Assembly: GCA_025201375.1 (NCBI GenBank)
Contig: JAIWZP010000015.1
Location: 1-64,000, forward strand
Direction of reading: 5' to 3'
Length of the DNA: 64,000 bases
DNA from: Gongronella butleri
Taxonomy: Eukaryota; Mucoromycota; Mucoromycetes; Mucorales; Cunninghamellaceae
Under the pieces are notes generated by a model. That model saw only the letters and a list, made by a program, of their open reading frames with translations, searched no databases and was not told the DNA's origin. Shown one piece after another: positions 9,950 through 21,505 of this stretch. Position numbers and translations under genes: made by a program. The stretch's first letter is position 1, and each line of letters opens with the position of its first letter.

Positions 9950-10645
9950 TGAAAAAAAAGGGAGTGAAATAATAGAAAAAGGAAGAAGAAGAAACAGAGA
10001 AAGGGCGAGGGCCAACCCCAAAATAGAATGGCGCTTCTTTTTTTTTTTTTGCTTGTCCTTTTTTTTCGAGACCCAGCCAGGTTTTATTCATTTGAAACGG
10101 GTCAATTCATTGGTGAAAAAGTCGTCATCGCATAAAGATCGTTTTTTTCCACACGTCTTGTATCTTCATTTTGAAGCCATTGAGCCATGTCATGCCACAA
10201 CCTGGGGTACCTAGGGGCACAATGAGAAAAAAAAAAGTCTCTCAAGGTTGCCGTGGAGCACATGGGCTGCACCAAATCAGCCCGGGTTTTTTTTCATTTC
10301 CAAAAAAAGAGCCAAAAATAGCTCGTCGTGTTCCTTCATTTGATCGAACCTTTTTTTTTTATTGAGTGTGTACTGTATGTGTGTGGCGACCATGAGAGTG
10401 GGAAAGTGTACAAAAAGTAGGCGAGGGGAGGGAAAAAAAAAAGAGAAATTGGAATCATAAAAAGAGTGGAAAAAAAAAAAGATAAAATCTAAGCAATTAC
10501 AAGCGAAACAGTGAGAATAAAAACAAGGGCGCATGGATGTAATTAGACGCCCATTGAATGAAATGTGGCAAACGAGAAAAAAAAAGCGGCGTGGCGCGGC
10601 AACGCGCCCGATTTTTTTCTTATTTTTTTCGCGTATTTTGTGCGA
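9950..10645. other. Intergenic, no gene recognised
   Basis: This holds the upstream region of the DMAP1-binding-domain gene and the 3' flank of the J-protein gene. Only low-complexity A and T tracts and short chance frames are seen. Confidence 0.5.
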
Positions 10646-12024
10646 CTAGAAGCGATTGTTCTTGACACCGATGCGCGCAAGCTCATCACAGCTTTCTGTT
10701 GGCCAATTGAGGGCATCCTTGTACTTTTGCTCGTCGCGGCCAATGCCAAAGACGCCGCTGGCGGCACGGATGCGGGATTGGCGTTCTTTTCGCTGTTCCT
10801 GGCACGATTGCTGCAAGACACGCGTATAGTCCATAAAGACCTGGTGTTCGAATTGTGACAGCTTGCTCTTGCTCTGCTCGGTGTGCCTGAAATTGGACGG
10901 GTTGACGTAGTACGGGATATGATGTTCTTGCGTTTTGCGCGATTGCGAGTAGACATTGGAGGGCTGGAAGGCAAATGGCGGCGATGTATCGGACATGAGG
11001 CCCGACAAGATGGAGTAACCAAAGAGGATAAGCAAGGGTAACAATTGCAGCAAAATCGCCCATCCCGAGTTGTTGCGTGCGGGCTGCTGCGCCGAGGCAC
11101 GCGCATGTTGTTGCTGCTGGAAGCGGTGGCCGGCACCGCCCGTCTGGAAGGTATGTGTGCGGAACCCAGGGCCAACAAACGTCGCGCTGCTAAACCCGGG
11201 GAACCCATTGCCCGCTGCACCGCCACCAAAAAACATATTGAATAGGTCCTCGGGCGAGATTTCTTGCTCAAAGCCCGGATGCGCTTGGAACCCATGGAAC
11301 CCAGGGAACCCGCCACCGCCACCGCCACGCTGCTCGGGATCGCCACCACCCGCGTCGTGCACAGCGCGCTTTTGTGGATCGGAAAGCACCGTGAATGCTT
11401 TGGAAATCACTGGAAAAAAAAGGAATTGAGCAAAAAAGACACTCTTTTCACTCTGTTTTTCGTTTTTCGTATTTACGTTTGAATGCCTCATCAGCACCTG
11501 GCGCACTGTTCTTGTCAGGATGGAATTGAAGTGCCAACTACACGTAACAAAAAAGGGGGGGGGACAAAGGAAATGAGAATTTCTCTTTTTTTCTTGATTT
11601 CTCGCCATGGATCGCTCCCAATTGGTCTCGAAAGAGGTACCTTGCGATAGGATTTCTTGATCTCGACCTCGGTGCACTTTTTCTCGAGCGACAGGACCTT
11701 GTAGTAATCCGTGCCGCACGCCAAGATCGTCTTGACGGCCTTGACCTGCGCTTCCGTGTACTTTTTGTCGCCGGCAGCCGTGGATGATGATGAAGATGAT
11801 GATGCTGCTGGTGCTGGTGATGAAGATGAGGATGCTGATGTGGAGGAGCTTTGGTCGTTGGCCAGAGCGGCCTCGGCCTTGGCCAAAAAGGCCTTGTTGT
11901 CATCTGTAGCATACAACGACACCGACTTTTTCGCAAGCTTGACGGCCGACGCATAGTTTTTCAACCCATAGTGGTTCTTGGCTATCGACAGACACCGCTG
12001 AGCCTCATCTTTGTTGATCTCCAT
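10646..12024 (-). CDS. ER-membrane J-domain co-chaperone, DNAJB12/DNAJB14 (Hlj1) type
   Basis: The J domain stimulates Hsp70 ATPase activity; this subfamily sits in the ER membrane facing the cytosol and helps deliver misfolded membrane proteins for degradation. Three exons (12024-11641, 11537-11477, 11409-10646) give 402 residues. Residues 5-45 form a TPR-like helical region (AQRCLSIAKNHYGLKNYASA), then a Ser/Ala-rich linker, then the J domain with the HPD motif in LALQFHPDKNSAPGADEAF, then a Gly/Phe-rich segment, one membrane helix (WAILLQLLPLLILFGYSIL) and a conserved C-terminal DUF1977 region. The domain order exactly matches DNAJB12/14. Exon 2, which carries HPD, is only 61 nt. Confidence 0.9.
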
Positions 12025-14539
12025 CGTAGCCAGTGAGCGGAAAAAGAAGACAAAGGAAGGAGAGAGAAGAAAAAAAAAGAGGAAAAAAAAAAGGGGAGAA
12101 CCCTTTTTTTTTCTTTTGGGGAATTGAGCCAAAGGGCGACACCAGATTGGCTCAGCGGAGCCGGGCAATCCGGTCCCGCGGGACCCGACCTCCCCTTTTC
12201 TCGTGAAAATCGTCATTTACGGCTATCTTCGCCTATCAGCCCTCGAAGCTCTGCCAACTCTCCCGCTTTTTCCTGTGGGTGACGCATAAAAAAAAGAGAC
12301 ACGCCAAAGGTTACCCAATAGGTGACCAATTCACTTTCTTTTACGTGGAAAAGACAAAAAAATCGGTTTATTTACTTTCTTTCAAGTGCGCCCCAAGTTG
12401 CAATTGGGCTAGCTCGCGCAACAGGCTGCAGTGGCCGTGGCAGGTTTTCGTATGAGCCCACACGCGTACGATAAATGGACGGCGGAGAAAAAGCCAAAAT
12501 TGAATGCGCCAAACACTCATATGCTCTTTTCTTCGCAACCACCTAATTGATCTTTTCATGTTTAGCACGTCATGCGATTAAAAAGACGTCCTGCACATCA
12601 CCAGAATCTTTGATGGGTGTCAGCTCAAGCAGTGTTTAGCAAGTTTTACTAAATGCAAGCGTTTACCAATTATTTACAAGCACATCGCAAAAAATTACTA
12701 ACGCGACTGCCATCAAAACTTGATATCCGTGAATCCCTGCCTTGAACATCATCGGTGTCAAGTTGGGGACTACTTTGGATAAGTTTTACGGGTGGATGCT
12801 CAAAATTAGCCACTTTAGCGGATTGTCCTATTGTAACTCGCCCGCCAGACATCACAGCGTTCTGAAACGCGTCTAAACGTGAAATGGCAAGCTGGAAACC
12901 CTAGATGGACCTCAATTCGCAGCTGTCAAAAGGTCATTTGGGCACGACACGCGCAAATCAAAATTTAGTCGCGACGAGGTGCTCAACCCAAAATTGAAAA
13001 TATAGGTCTCCGGATTTCCGCCAAACTTGCATACATGATGGAGCGTACCGAGAAACCACAGAAAATGCAAAAAACGAGCGTCATCCATCAGTTGGTTAAT
13101 GAGCAATGAGCGATTTTCGATTAAATTTCAACGTCGATTTGCGCGGGAAGAACGCACCCATAGCGCCGCGCCGACACTTCCATTAGCAAGGGTGACCCAA
13201 ATGCGTGGATTTGAAAAGGAACAGGCGCGTGTCACTCGATGCCTGGCGCACTTTATCACGCGCCAAAGATTTCCCGCCAACGGACCCCTCGCATCAATTG
13301 TGCCTGGAACGCTTTTTTTGCAATGATCATCGACAGCCACGTACGAAACAGACCGTGCTCTTTCTGATGGTCTCTGTTTCATGGCTCTGTGATCAATTTT
13401 TGTCGACTTGACCTTGAGGCGAAAAAAAGAGGCAAGTTCCATTTTACGCGACAACCAGTCCATGCACCCCAGGTTTTTATTGCATTTCTGCCTATTACTA
13501 CAGACTGTTTACCATGTGTTTGAATTGCGTGGCGATCTGGGGACCAAAATTTGTCCATTTGAAAATCCTTGACTGTACCCCTTGGAAAAATCGTCATTTT
13601 TGAAAATAGTTATAGCGCGCGATTGAGTGGTCGCAGAGCCGCGTGGGCAGGCTTATTCGAAAGGGAAATCATAGAATAACTGGGTCAACTGCTAGATTTA
13701 TCCGTAAACCGTCGACTCACGGACAAATGATCAAAATACAAGAAAAATACATTTATTGCAAGTTTCTCGACAAACAGCGGATCGACATGCCATTTCTACT
13801 CCACAAGTCAAAGCTAACAGATCCGGAAAGCATATTCATAATGCTGGTAATACACCTCTGCCTGGGAATTAACACAGAATATCGCATCAACGTTTTAAAT
13901 CGCATCAATTCGAGTTTACTGGAGATACAGTGGATCGATCGATGCCATACTTGGAACGATTGGAGCCTCGATGGTTACCAACATCTGGTCCCAATTTGGG
14001 GCCATTTGGCTAGCTTTTCCAGCAAGAGCGCGTCGGAAACCGTAAACATGAAGAATTGGCGCCGTTTTTTCGCGCGCTTCGTATACGGTACGCGGTCGAG
14101 CCTGTATCAATCAAAAGAACACATCAAACGCTTAGTTTCCATGCGTCTTCAAGCAACAACTGCGCTTGTTAACATGCACACAATTCAAAAAATTCACGAC
14201 ACGCGTCGTTTGTCGCGAAACGAGCATCGTTTTATATCGACAAACGACCGTGGCCAACATGGTGAAATCAAAAATGATTCATTTTATGATGAAAGATGTC
14301 CTAATGAAGTGAGTTATGTACATCTAAAGAGGCAGAGGACGAGGTACGAGCGGAAAAAACAAAATCACTAAAGGATGTAAAAAAAGAGGGATCCGAGGGG
14401 GTGGTCATTGGGTGAAAAACTAAAAAAGGGGTGGGTGGAGGGTGACATGAGATGAGGTACAGAAAAAAAATAAAGAGGGATGCATGAAGAAAGAAAAAGA
14501 GAAAGCAAACAAAAAAAAAAAACGAAAGGCGATCCGTTT
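12025..14539. other. 2.5-kb region without a convincing gene
   Basis: No protein family is recognised. The longest frame is on the plus strand at 13643-14371 (242 codons). It is basic (KNWRRFFARFVYGTRSS and KEHIKRLVSMRLQATTALVN) but lacks a domain, an obvious promoter or exon partners, and could be a decayed element or chance. The base composition is more even and less homopolymeric than the surrounding genes, as in the repeat-bearing regions elsewhere, but I do not see the 530-bp repeat core here. Confidence 0.35.
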
Positions 14540-15913
14540 TTACTTGTTGCGGACGTAGCGGCCGACGACGACGGCGTGGTCTCTCTCGTAAGGTTCCAAA
14601 GTAAGCTGTTCTTGGGGCTTGACGCGCTCTTCTTGCAGCTTCTTGACCTCACGGGCAAAGACGGTAGCGGCATCGACGGTGGAGTCGATACAAGAGGCCT
14701 TGATGGAGATGACGATGTGGCCGTTGTTCTTCAAAAAGTGGTGGGCATTGAGGGTGATGATACGAGCCTGATCGGGCTGGGCAACATCGGCAAAGATCAC
14801 ATCGACCATGGGCACGAGCATGCGGTACTTGTGGGGGTGACGGGCATCCTCAATGATGGGGACGACGTTGGTGCGCTTCTTGGCCATGTTGATCAAGTCA
14901 CGGCCGGGGCGGTGCGAGAATTCAACACCATAGACGGCACCCTCGGGACCAACAATATCGGCAACGTGCGAAACAGACGTACCAGAGGCAGCACCCAAGT
15001 ACAAAACCTTCTTGCCGGGAGCAATGTGCAAGTGGTCAACACCACCCAAGACGGCAGCAGCCAATTTGGATCGGAAGGGGTTCCACACTCTGCAAGAAAA
15101 GAGAAAAAAAAGCATGATGAGCGCGCTTGTTCCCTTCAATTCTTTTTTTCTCTTTTTTCTTACCTGTATTCAACCTTGGTGCCCTCAGGACCATCAATGG
15201 AGATGCGCTTCTCGCCGTACACGGCCTCACCAGGGACCAAGTTCTTGGTCACCAAGAGATCTTCCTTGCCACGGGCAACAAAGATGCCTTCGTGACGATG
15301 GGGCTCAATGACATACTTGCTGCCACCCTTGGCACCACCAGGGCCGGCTCTGCCACCGCGAGCGCCACCGCGACCACCGCCTAAAATGGCAAAAAAAGAA
15401 AAAAAACAGCTGTCAGGCGCATTTCATCGACCAAGACATGTCAATTGGACTTACGGGCACCACCACGGGGCGCACCACGACCGCCACGGCCACCACCGCG
15501 ACCGCCTAGCGAGATCAAGAAAAGAAAAAGGTTGAGTATTGGTTTCTATTTTTTTTTAAAAAAAAAGAAACGACTGTTTTCGTTGTGTACTTACGGCCAC
15601 CGCGATCACCACCGAAACCACCGCGACCGCCACCGCGGCCACCGCCGAAACCACCACGATCACCACCGAAGCCACCGCGGCCACCGCCTAATTATTTAAA
15701 AAAAAGCGAAAATAACGATCAGTGGGACGGCTCGACAAAAGGCTGCAAAAAAAAAGTCTTACCACGACCACCACCGCGGCCACCTACGCAAGTGAAAAAA
15801 AAAGAAAAAAAAGATATGATTCGTGAGTCGTTTCGTTCGATTTGGTGCTAGACGCGCTATGTACCACGGCCGCCACCACGAGAAGCTCCACGTCCACCGC
15901 GTTCATAAGCCAT
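14540..15913 (-). CDS. NOP1: Fibrillarin, box C/D snoRNP 2'-O-methyltransferase
   Basis: Fibrillarin is the catalytic subunit of box C/D snoRNPs in the nucleolus; it methylates ribose 2'-OH groups in rRNA and also methylates a glutamine in histone H2A. Six exons (15913-15865, 15783-15763, 15687-15595, 15505-15455, 15380-15164, 15089-14540) give 326 residues. Residues 1-90 are a Gly/Arg-rich GAR region. The rest is the standard domain: [33 protein letters not shown], the SAM loop [29 protein letters not shown], and the catalytic-face motif [12 protein letters not shown]. The GAR region is cut into five exons, one only 21 nt long, all joining in the same codon phase. The identification is certain. 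Confidence 0.97.
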
Positions 15914-16590
15914 TTTTGCTGTTTAAAAAAGTTGAATAAAGCAAAGAGAAGGAAGAAAGAAAAGGAATGGGCAAAAAAAAAAAAGTTTTCCTTTTTGCGC
16001 CTGCTGAACTTGAGAGTCACCTTGCCAAAGCCACTCAATCCCTTTTTCATGCCCAGAAACGCCGCTGGCACCCCATTGGCCATTCACATCGCCACGCCCA
16101 TGCCAATGGCCTACGCCTTTTTTTCTCTGCGCCTTTTGCTGGCAACCGTTGCCCCGCGGGCTTGGAGCCAATGACACGCCCAGACAATCGCCTCGTAAAA
16201 TCGGGAATTGAGCGCGCCAAAAAAAAAAAAAAAAAAGAGGGCGACACGTGCTGGTCTGCTCTTTTGCATCGGTAAAAAAAAAAGCGTAACCACCGGCTCT
16301 CCTTACCATTTCCTCGCTGAGAAACCCTGATTGTGGCCATAGCATGAAATAGGCCGAGGGCCAAAGATGTGCAGGGCCCATCGAACTGGCCAATTTGCCG
16401 CTGATTTGCGGCCGTGGCTCCATGTGCGAAAGAATACGCGTGAGACGCGGCCAAGAGTGAATCATGCATGTATTTTTTTATGAATCAAATAAAATTACAG
16501 CCAGAGGAAAATAAATAAGGGCTCTCGTGTCCAACCAGAGACGCGACAAGCATAATAAATAGAAATTGGATCGTGTCCAATTTTTTTTTT
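15914..16590. other. Intergenic, no gene recognised
   Basis: Promoter side of fibrillarin and 3' flank of the trehalase gene. A minus-strand frame from 16469 (starting MHDSLLAASHAYSF) ends in a plausible donor, but I find no matching next exon and no family, so it is not called. Poly-A runs lie at 16221-16237 and 16274-16284. Confidence 0.45.
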
Positions 16591-18630
16591 CTACAATGGA
16601 GGAAGAGGGTACGATACCGACGAACAATTGGGCGCCGTCAGGTTGTCAAAGGTGTCAAAGATCCACATGGTCACGCCATTGGTCCAACCAAAGCCGACTT
16701 GCACGGTGTCTATTGGAAAAGCAAAAAGGCAATTGAGTTGTCACGCGTCGTTTTTCTTCTTCTCATTTTTCTTACATTCACCGCCGGAGCCCGAGGCGCC
16801 GACCGTGTTGACAGCGAATTTTTCAAACATGTGTCCGCTATCGGTGGTGTTTGGCAGCTTGTTGAGGAGGCCAGGGATGCTTCCACCGGTGAGATACCAC
16901 GAGCAAAAGGCGGATGCCGTGTTTCGCTCGGCGAGGACGCGAGCCATGGGCGCGTAGCGCGCTTCATCGAGCCATTGATCGACATTGATCATGGCATTAA
17001 GCGCGACGTATTGCAAGGGAGGCCAGCCATTGGGATAGTCCCATTGCAAGGTGCTGTTGTAGTCCGTGGTGGTCAGGATGCCGGGGTACTTGGCGAGTGA
17101 CGCGTGCGTGAGATCAAACACCTTTTTGAGCGTGGGTTTCGATTTTTTGACGCGTTCGGGGATGGCGCCGAGCCAAAAGGGGAAGAGGGCCGCAGGCGTG
17201 AATTCGTCATTGCGCGCCTGGCTCGTCATGTTGTAATCAAAAAAGGCGACCTTGTCTTCGTCCCAGAGCACGGCATCCATCGCCTCAAGTCGATGTTTGG
17301 CCTGGCGCTCATAGTAGCTGGCCTGGCGCTTCTTTTTCGCGTGATGCGACGTGCCAAATTTGGTGTGCCACTCGGCAAGCGTGGTTTCCATCGACCACAG
17401 CAGGGCATTGAGCTCAATGGGCACGATTTTACGCGTGTTGAGCGATTGCAAGATGTTTGCATCCGGGGTCTTGCTCTTTGTCCAGCGCGTCGAATAATCC
17501 CAGCCGGTTTCGGCGCCCGTGGCCAGATCCGAATACAGAGAGATTTGCTCCTCGCGCGAGAAATTGCCATTGTGCGTGGTCGCATAGTCTTCGGCATAGG
17601 ATTCGGGGCGAGGCGACTCATTGTGCACATTATAGTGATTCAAGCGATATTTCTTGCCATCTTGGCGCACCGTCACCGTCGTGTTGTCCATCCAAAACGC
17701 ATATTCCTTGTCCAGCACCGGCAGCGCCTTGCGAAGGAAATCCTCATCTTCCGTCTTTTCGTAGTAAATCTTCACCATCTCTGTCAAGAATGGGGGCTGG
17801 GACCGATTCAAATAGTAAATGCGAGCGCCATTGGCTGACGTAAAAAAAGAAAAAAGGGGTCACGCATTAGAATTGATTCCCTTTTTTTTCCTTTTTTAAA
17901 AAGTAGCGGGGTTCTTACGCATAAAGCCATAGGTGTCGACGAAATCCAAAAAGTTCTCAATCATGTTGCGTGCCATCTCATTGAGGTCGCTCAGCAACAG
18001 CCCGCGGATAACAAAGTACGAGTCCCAGTAGTAAAATTCGCGGAAGCGGCCGCCAGGCACGACAAATGGACGCTTGACGGGCAGAGTGGACGTGACACAG
18101 CCGTCGCACAGCATGGATGTGTTGAATTCAAAGGCCAATTCAGTCCAGGCATGGTGCAAGTCATCGAGCCAGCCACGATAAATGAGATCATCCACTTTGT
18201 CGAGCCATGACAATGGCCCCACCGTGAAATTGTACGGCTGCAACTCGCTGCCGGCCTCTTTAAAGTTCGCGTCGACAAAGGCCTGGATCGCGTCCTTGGC
18301 AGGATTCGCACCGAGCGCGTCAAACGCCTTTAGCACCTCATCTTGCGGCTTTTTGGTAGGCTGATCACCCACAAAAAAAAAAAAGAAAAGGATTGGATGA
18401 GCGACGGTTGTGATGTGGGCGATCCACTTTAATCTTACCATGTCGACAAATGTCTTGGAGTCTGGGTACAGATGAGCGAGCTGCACGGTCTTGAGCAACG
18501 GGCCTTCGCAGTAAATGGGGGAATTGCATGTGCGCGGCGCGTATGCATCCTCGGATGATTCGAGATCAATGGCGCCGACGGCAGCCACCGCCATGAGGCC
18601 CATGCAGGCTATTCTTGTTAACTTGCCCAT
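16591..18630 (-). CDS. Trehalase (alpha,alpha-trehalase), GH37, secreted or vacuolar
   Basis: GH37 trehalase splits trehalose into two glucose molecules. Four exons (18630-18439, 18360-17919, 17834-16776, 16709-16591) give 603 residues. An N-terminal signal peptide (residues 1-20, MGKLTRIACMGLMAVAAVGA) sends it to the secretory route. Both family signatures are intact: PGGRFREFYYWDSYF near residue 165 and QWDYPNGWPPLQY in the C-terminal half, plus ESRPESYAEDY-type (here ESPRPESYAEDY) and GFGWTNGV near the end. There is no N-terminal calcium-binding EF-hand extension, so it is not the cytosolic neutral trehalase of yeast. It is the acid/extracellular class by architecture. A TATA box lies about 124 bp upstream of the ATG. 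Confidence 0.95.
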
Positions 18631-19132
18631 GACTGGATCGGAAAGATTGCACCGACAACGGAAAAAAAAAGGATGGCAAGCGGGAGTGAGAGGGAAAAAA
18701 AGAAAAAAAAAAGAAAAAGGGACCGGACCCGTGGACACACACACAGGTGGAGGCTTTATATATGCGTTGGAGGAAAAAAAAAAAAAAAGAGGCGTTCTTA
18801 CTCGTCCCTCACGCGAGAAAGTAGAACGATTGGATCGTCTTGGGGTGGGGATGGGGCTAGGTCACCTTAATATATTAAAAAAATAAGGACAAATGCCCCT
18901 CGGGGTTCTTGAGCCTATCTGCATGGTGGCACATGCATCACCTTCAAATCCCCACTCCGGTCCACTTGTTGAAACAAACAAATGGCAGATCTTGTGCTCC
19001 CCGTCGCGCGCCAAAAAAGGCCTAGTCGCCTTGATGGTTTCTAATGTACCCGTTTCTGCCCATGATTCTCGTGGATGGGAAAACACTGAATCAAGGGCCC
19101 AATTCTGTCGCTGGATTTCCCACCGGTCGCCC

Positions 19133-19168
<36 letters not shown>

Positions 19169-19698
19169 ATGGGCACCTCGCAACTTTTTTTTCAATTTTC
19201 AACTGCATTGCCATGAGGGCTGCGCATCATGCTGCTGCTGCTACTGCTGCTGCCCATCTTTTGCCATCCATTGACAACAATAAAGTGGGGCGAGTCGGGA
19301 AATAATGGAAAAAAAGGAGCGCGATCTTTGTTTCCACGCCAAAAGTGTGCAATGGATCTTGCGGGACGACCCAGAACTCTGGCATCACACGAAGAAACCT
19401 TGCGCCCCCGGATCCCACGCCTCTTTTGAATAGAATGATCACATCGATTCATGTCCAAACGCAGCCAAAAGGATCGTGGAAAGCAGCGTACAACAAGGAA
19501 AAAAAAAAAAAAAAAAAGAAAAATGCACATCTGAAACCGCCCATCCGACAAGTTGACATCATGGGTGCGTGTCGTGCCCCTGTTTTTCCCATGTTCCTGA
19601 GCTTCCATGTCAGTTGCCTGCTGGTCCCATGCGCAATCAACGTGCATCCAGCCAATCCGCAATCCTTGTCTATAGAGCGAGAGGTTTATTCATGGATT
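18631..19698. other. Intergenic, no gene recognised
   Basis: The trehalase promoter lies at the left edge and the NDUFAF5-like 3' flank at the right. The middle holds only low-complexity tracts: poly-T of about 28 bases at 19133-19161, CTG repeats at 19229-19252 and poly-A at 19499-19517. No coding support is seen. Confidence 0.5.
18754..18762 (-). promoter_or_regulatory. TATA box of the trehalase gene
   Basis: The minus strand reads TATATAAAG about 124 bp upstream of the trehalase ATG. It is a clean TATA element at a distance like that of the glucoamylase gene, the other secreted glycosidase in the window. Confidence 0.5.
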
Positions 19699-21505
19699 TT
19701 AAAGCACCTCTTTCAACGATTTCGTAGCGGACCCGCGCTTCTTGGGCTGGGGCGTCGCTTCCGAGGGTTTCCAGCCAATCTAAAATACAAAAAAGGTGAG
19801 CATGAAGGACGTCAGGGGTCACACACACACATCATGGGGGGAAAAAGAGAAAAAAAAAGACCCGTTGCAAGCAAGTTTTACCATGTAAATGATCTGGAAA
19901 GTCGCTGGTACGGTGCCATCCTCGTCGCCGTGGAGTTCTACACGCGTCAAAAAAAGACATTCCGTCGTGAGGCGCTAATAAAGAAATGCAAATGCAACCT
20001 TTACCTTGGTATATCGACGCAGCAGCCATGAGTGTGTCACGCTTCAAAAAGGGTCGTCTGAAGGAAAGCGGAAAATAGGGTTTAGGAAAATCGATGGGTA
20101 GCACGCGGCAATCCGTGCGAATGGACCGCAGCGCCATCTTTTTTTTACCTTGTCAGGACGGCATTGGTCTCCCCCATGGCATGCAAATCATCCATGAGCT
20201 CAAAGGCAGATGGGTAATTGACCACAATTTCGTCAATGTCCACGGTTGTCAGTGTGAAACCTGCGCGCGACAAGAGACGCGAGATGTCGCTGGAATCTGC
20301 GGGGGGAATAATAAAACAGCCAAGGGGTCAATTCCTTTTTCCTTGCTAAATTTAACCGGCCGGAGACAATGGTCATGGTGGGCAAACTCGACAAAACGGG
20401 GGTCATGCGAGTGCGCCAGAAAAAAAAATCCACAAAATGCATCTTTTGTACCTGTCATTGGCGAGACGCGCGGGGACATGCCGCTCTCACGTTCTGTTTC
20501 GGCGAGCTGGAGTGACGTTCTACACAAGAGCAGCAAGATGTTTAGCAATTTGCATCACCATCTCACGGCCGCAGGGGCACATGACGCGTGTTGTACCTTA
20601 ATTCAAACAAGGTGTCGCCCCCAAACATGGCGCCAATGAACACACCATCGTCTTGCAATGCCTTGCGAATCTGGATCAGGGTCCCTGAGTACAACCCGAG
20701 TAAGAATGTTGGTTAGACAATGGCGCAGCCAAGCTTTTTTTTTTTTTTTTTCTGTGTACCTGGCAGATCGTTCACCCAATTGAGGGAAAGGCTGCTGACA
20801 ACGGCTTCCAAAGAATTCTCCTCAAAGGGCAAGTACTCTTCATCGGCCACGAGGCGCTCCACAGGCACTGTAAAAGGCAAATAAAATAAGAAATCCGTAG
20901 ATTTGCAATTTTGAAGAGGGTACCATCGTAATCAATGTCAGCGTCGCGATAGAGTGTCGTTTCTGATGCAGAAAGAAAGGCGTGTGTTGAGTCACGCTGC
21001 GCCAATGCATCCTTTTGCACGCGTTTTTACCAGACGTATCGCACATGATCAATTTTTGCATCATGTCGCTGTCAACGTGCTTGATAATATGGCCTGAGCC
21101 CGAGCCCAGGTCGACCACCGTACCAAATTCGCGTTTAATATCCTGCGTCACCAACAATAAAACGTGTTAGCAAGGTAATCCTCGGCTGAATTTAGCCATT
21201 TAGCGCCGGTGCAAGCCGACATTCGTTGATCCGATCTAGTCGTGATGCACCCCCTTCCCTCCCCAGCACTCTAGCAAGTCGATGCTTACCAACAAACGAT
21301 CGGCAACACGCGCGGCAACCTCGTCCTTCAAGTAATCGACTGTGCGGCTACGTTCCTTGTCGCTGGCCGCTCGATCTTTTTGAAGTTTCTTGGCATGTCG
21401 ATCAAATACTTGAAAGGCCGCAGGCGCGCTGGACGTCGAGGAGTGACGAAGCGCGTGTGCAGCCAGTCGAGGAACCGCGCGGAATCGAGCAGTCAAAGAA
21501 AACAT
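19699..21505 (-). CDS. Mitochondrial complex I assembly methyltransferase/hydroxylase, NDUFAF5 type
   Basis: NDUFAF5 is a mitochondrial methyltransferase-fold protein that hydroxylates an arginine of the NDUFS7 subunit during assembly of respiratory complex I. Ten exons (21505-21290, 21142-21031, 20962-20924, 20867-20760, 20684-20597, 20519-20452, 20296-20149, 20057-20005, 19937-19882, 19779-19699) give 322 residues. The N-terminus ([20 protein letters not shown]) is a mitochondrial presequence, followed by [17 protein letters not shown], the SAM-fold loop [41 protein letters not shown] and the family ending [14 protein letters not shown]. It has the smallest exons per length in the window; all introns are canonical. 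An ATG 15 bp upstream (21520) is also in frame. Confidence 0.9.
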
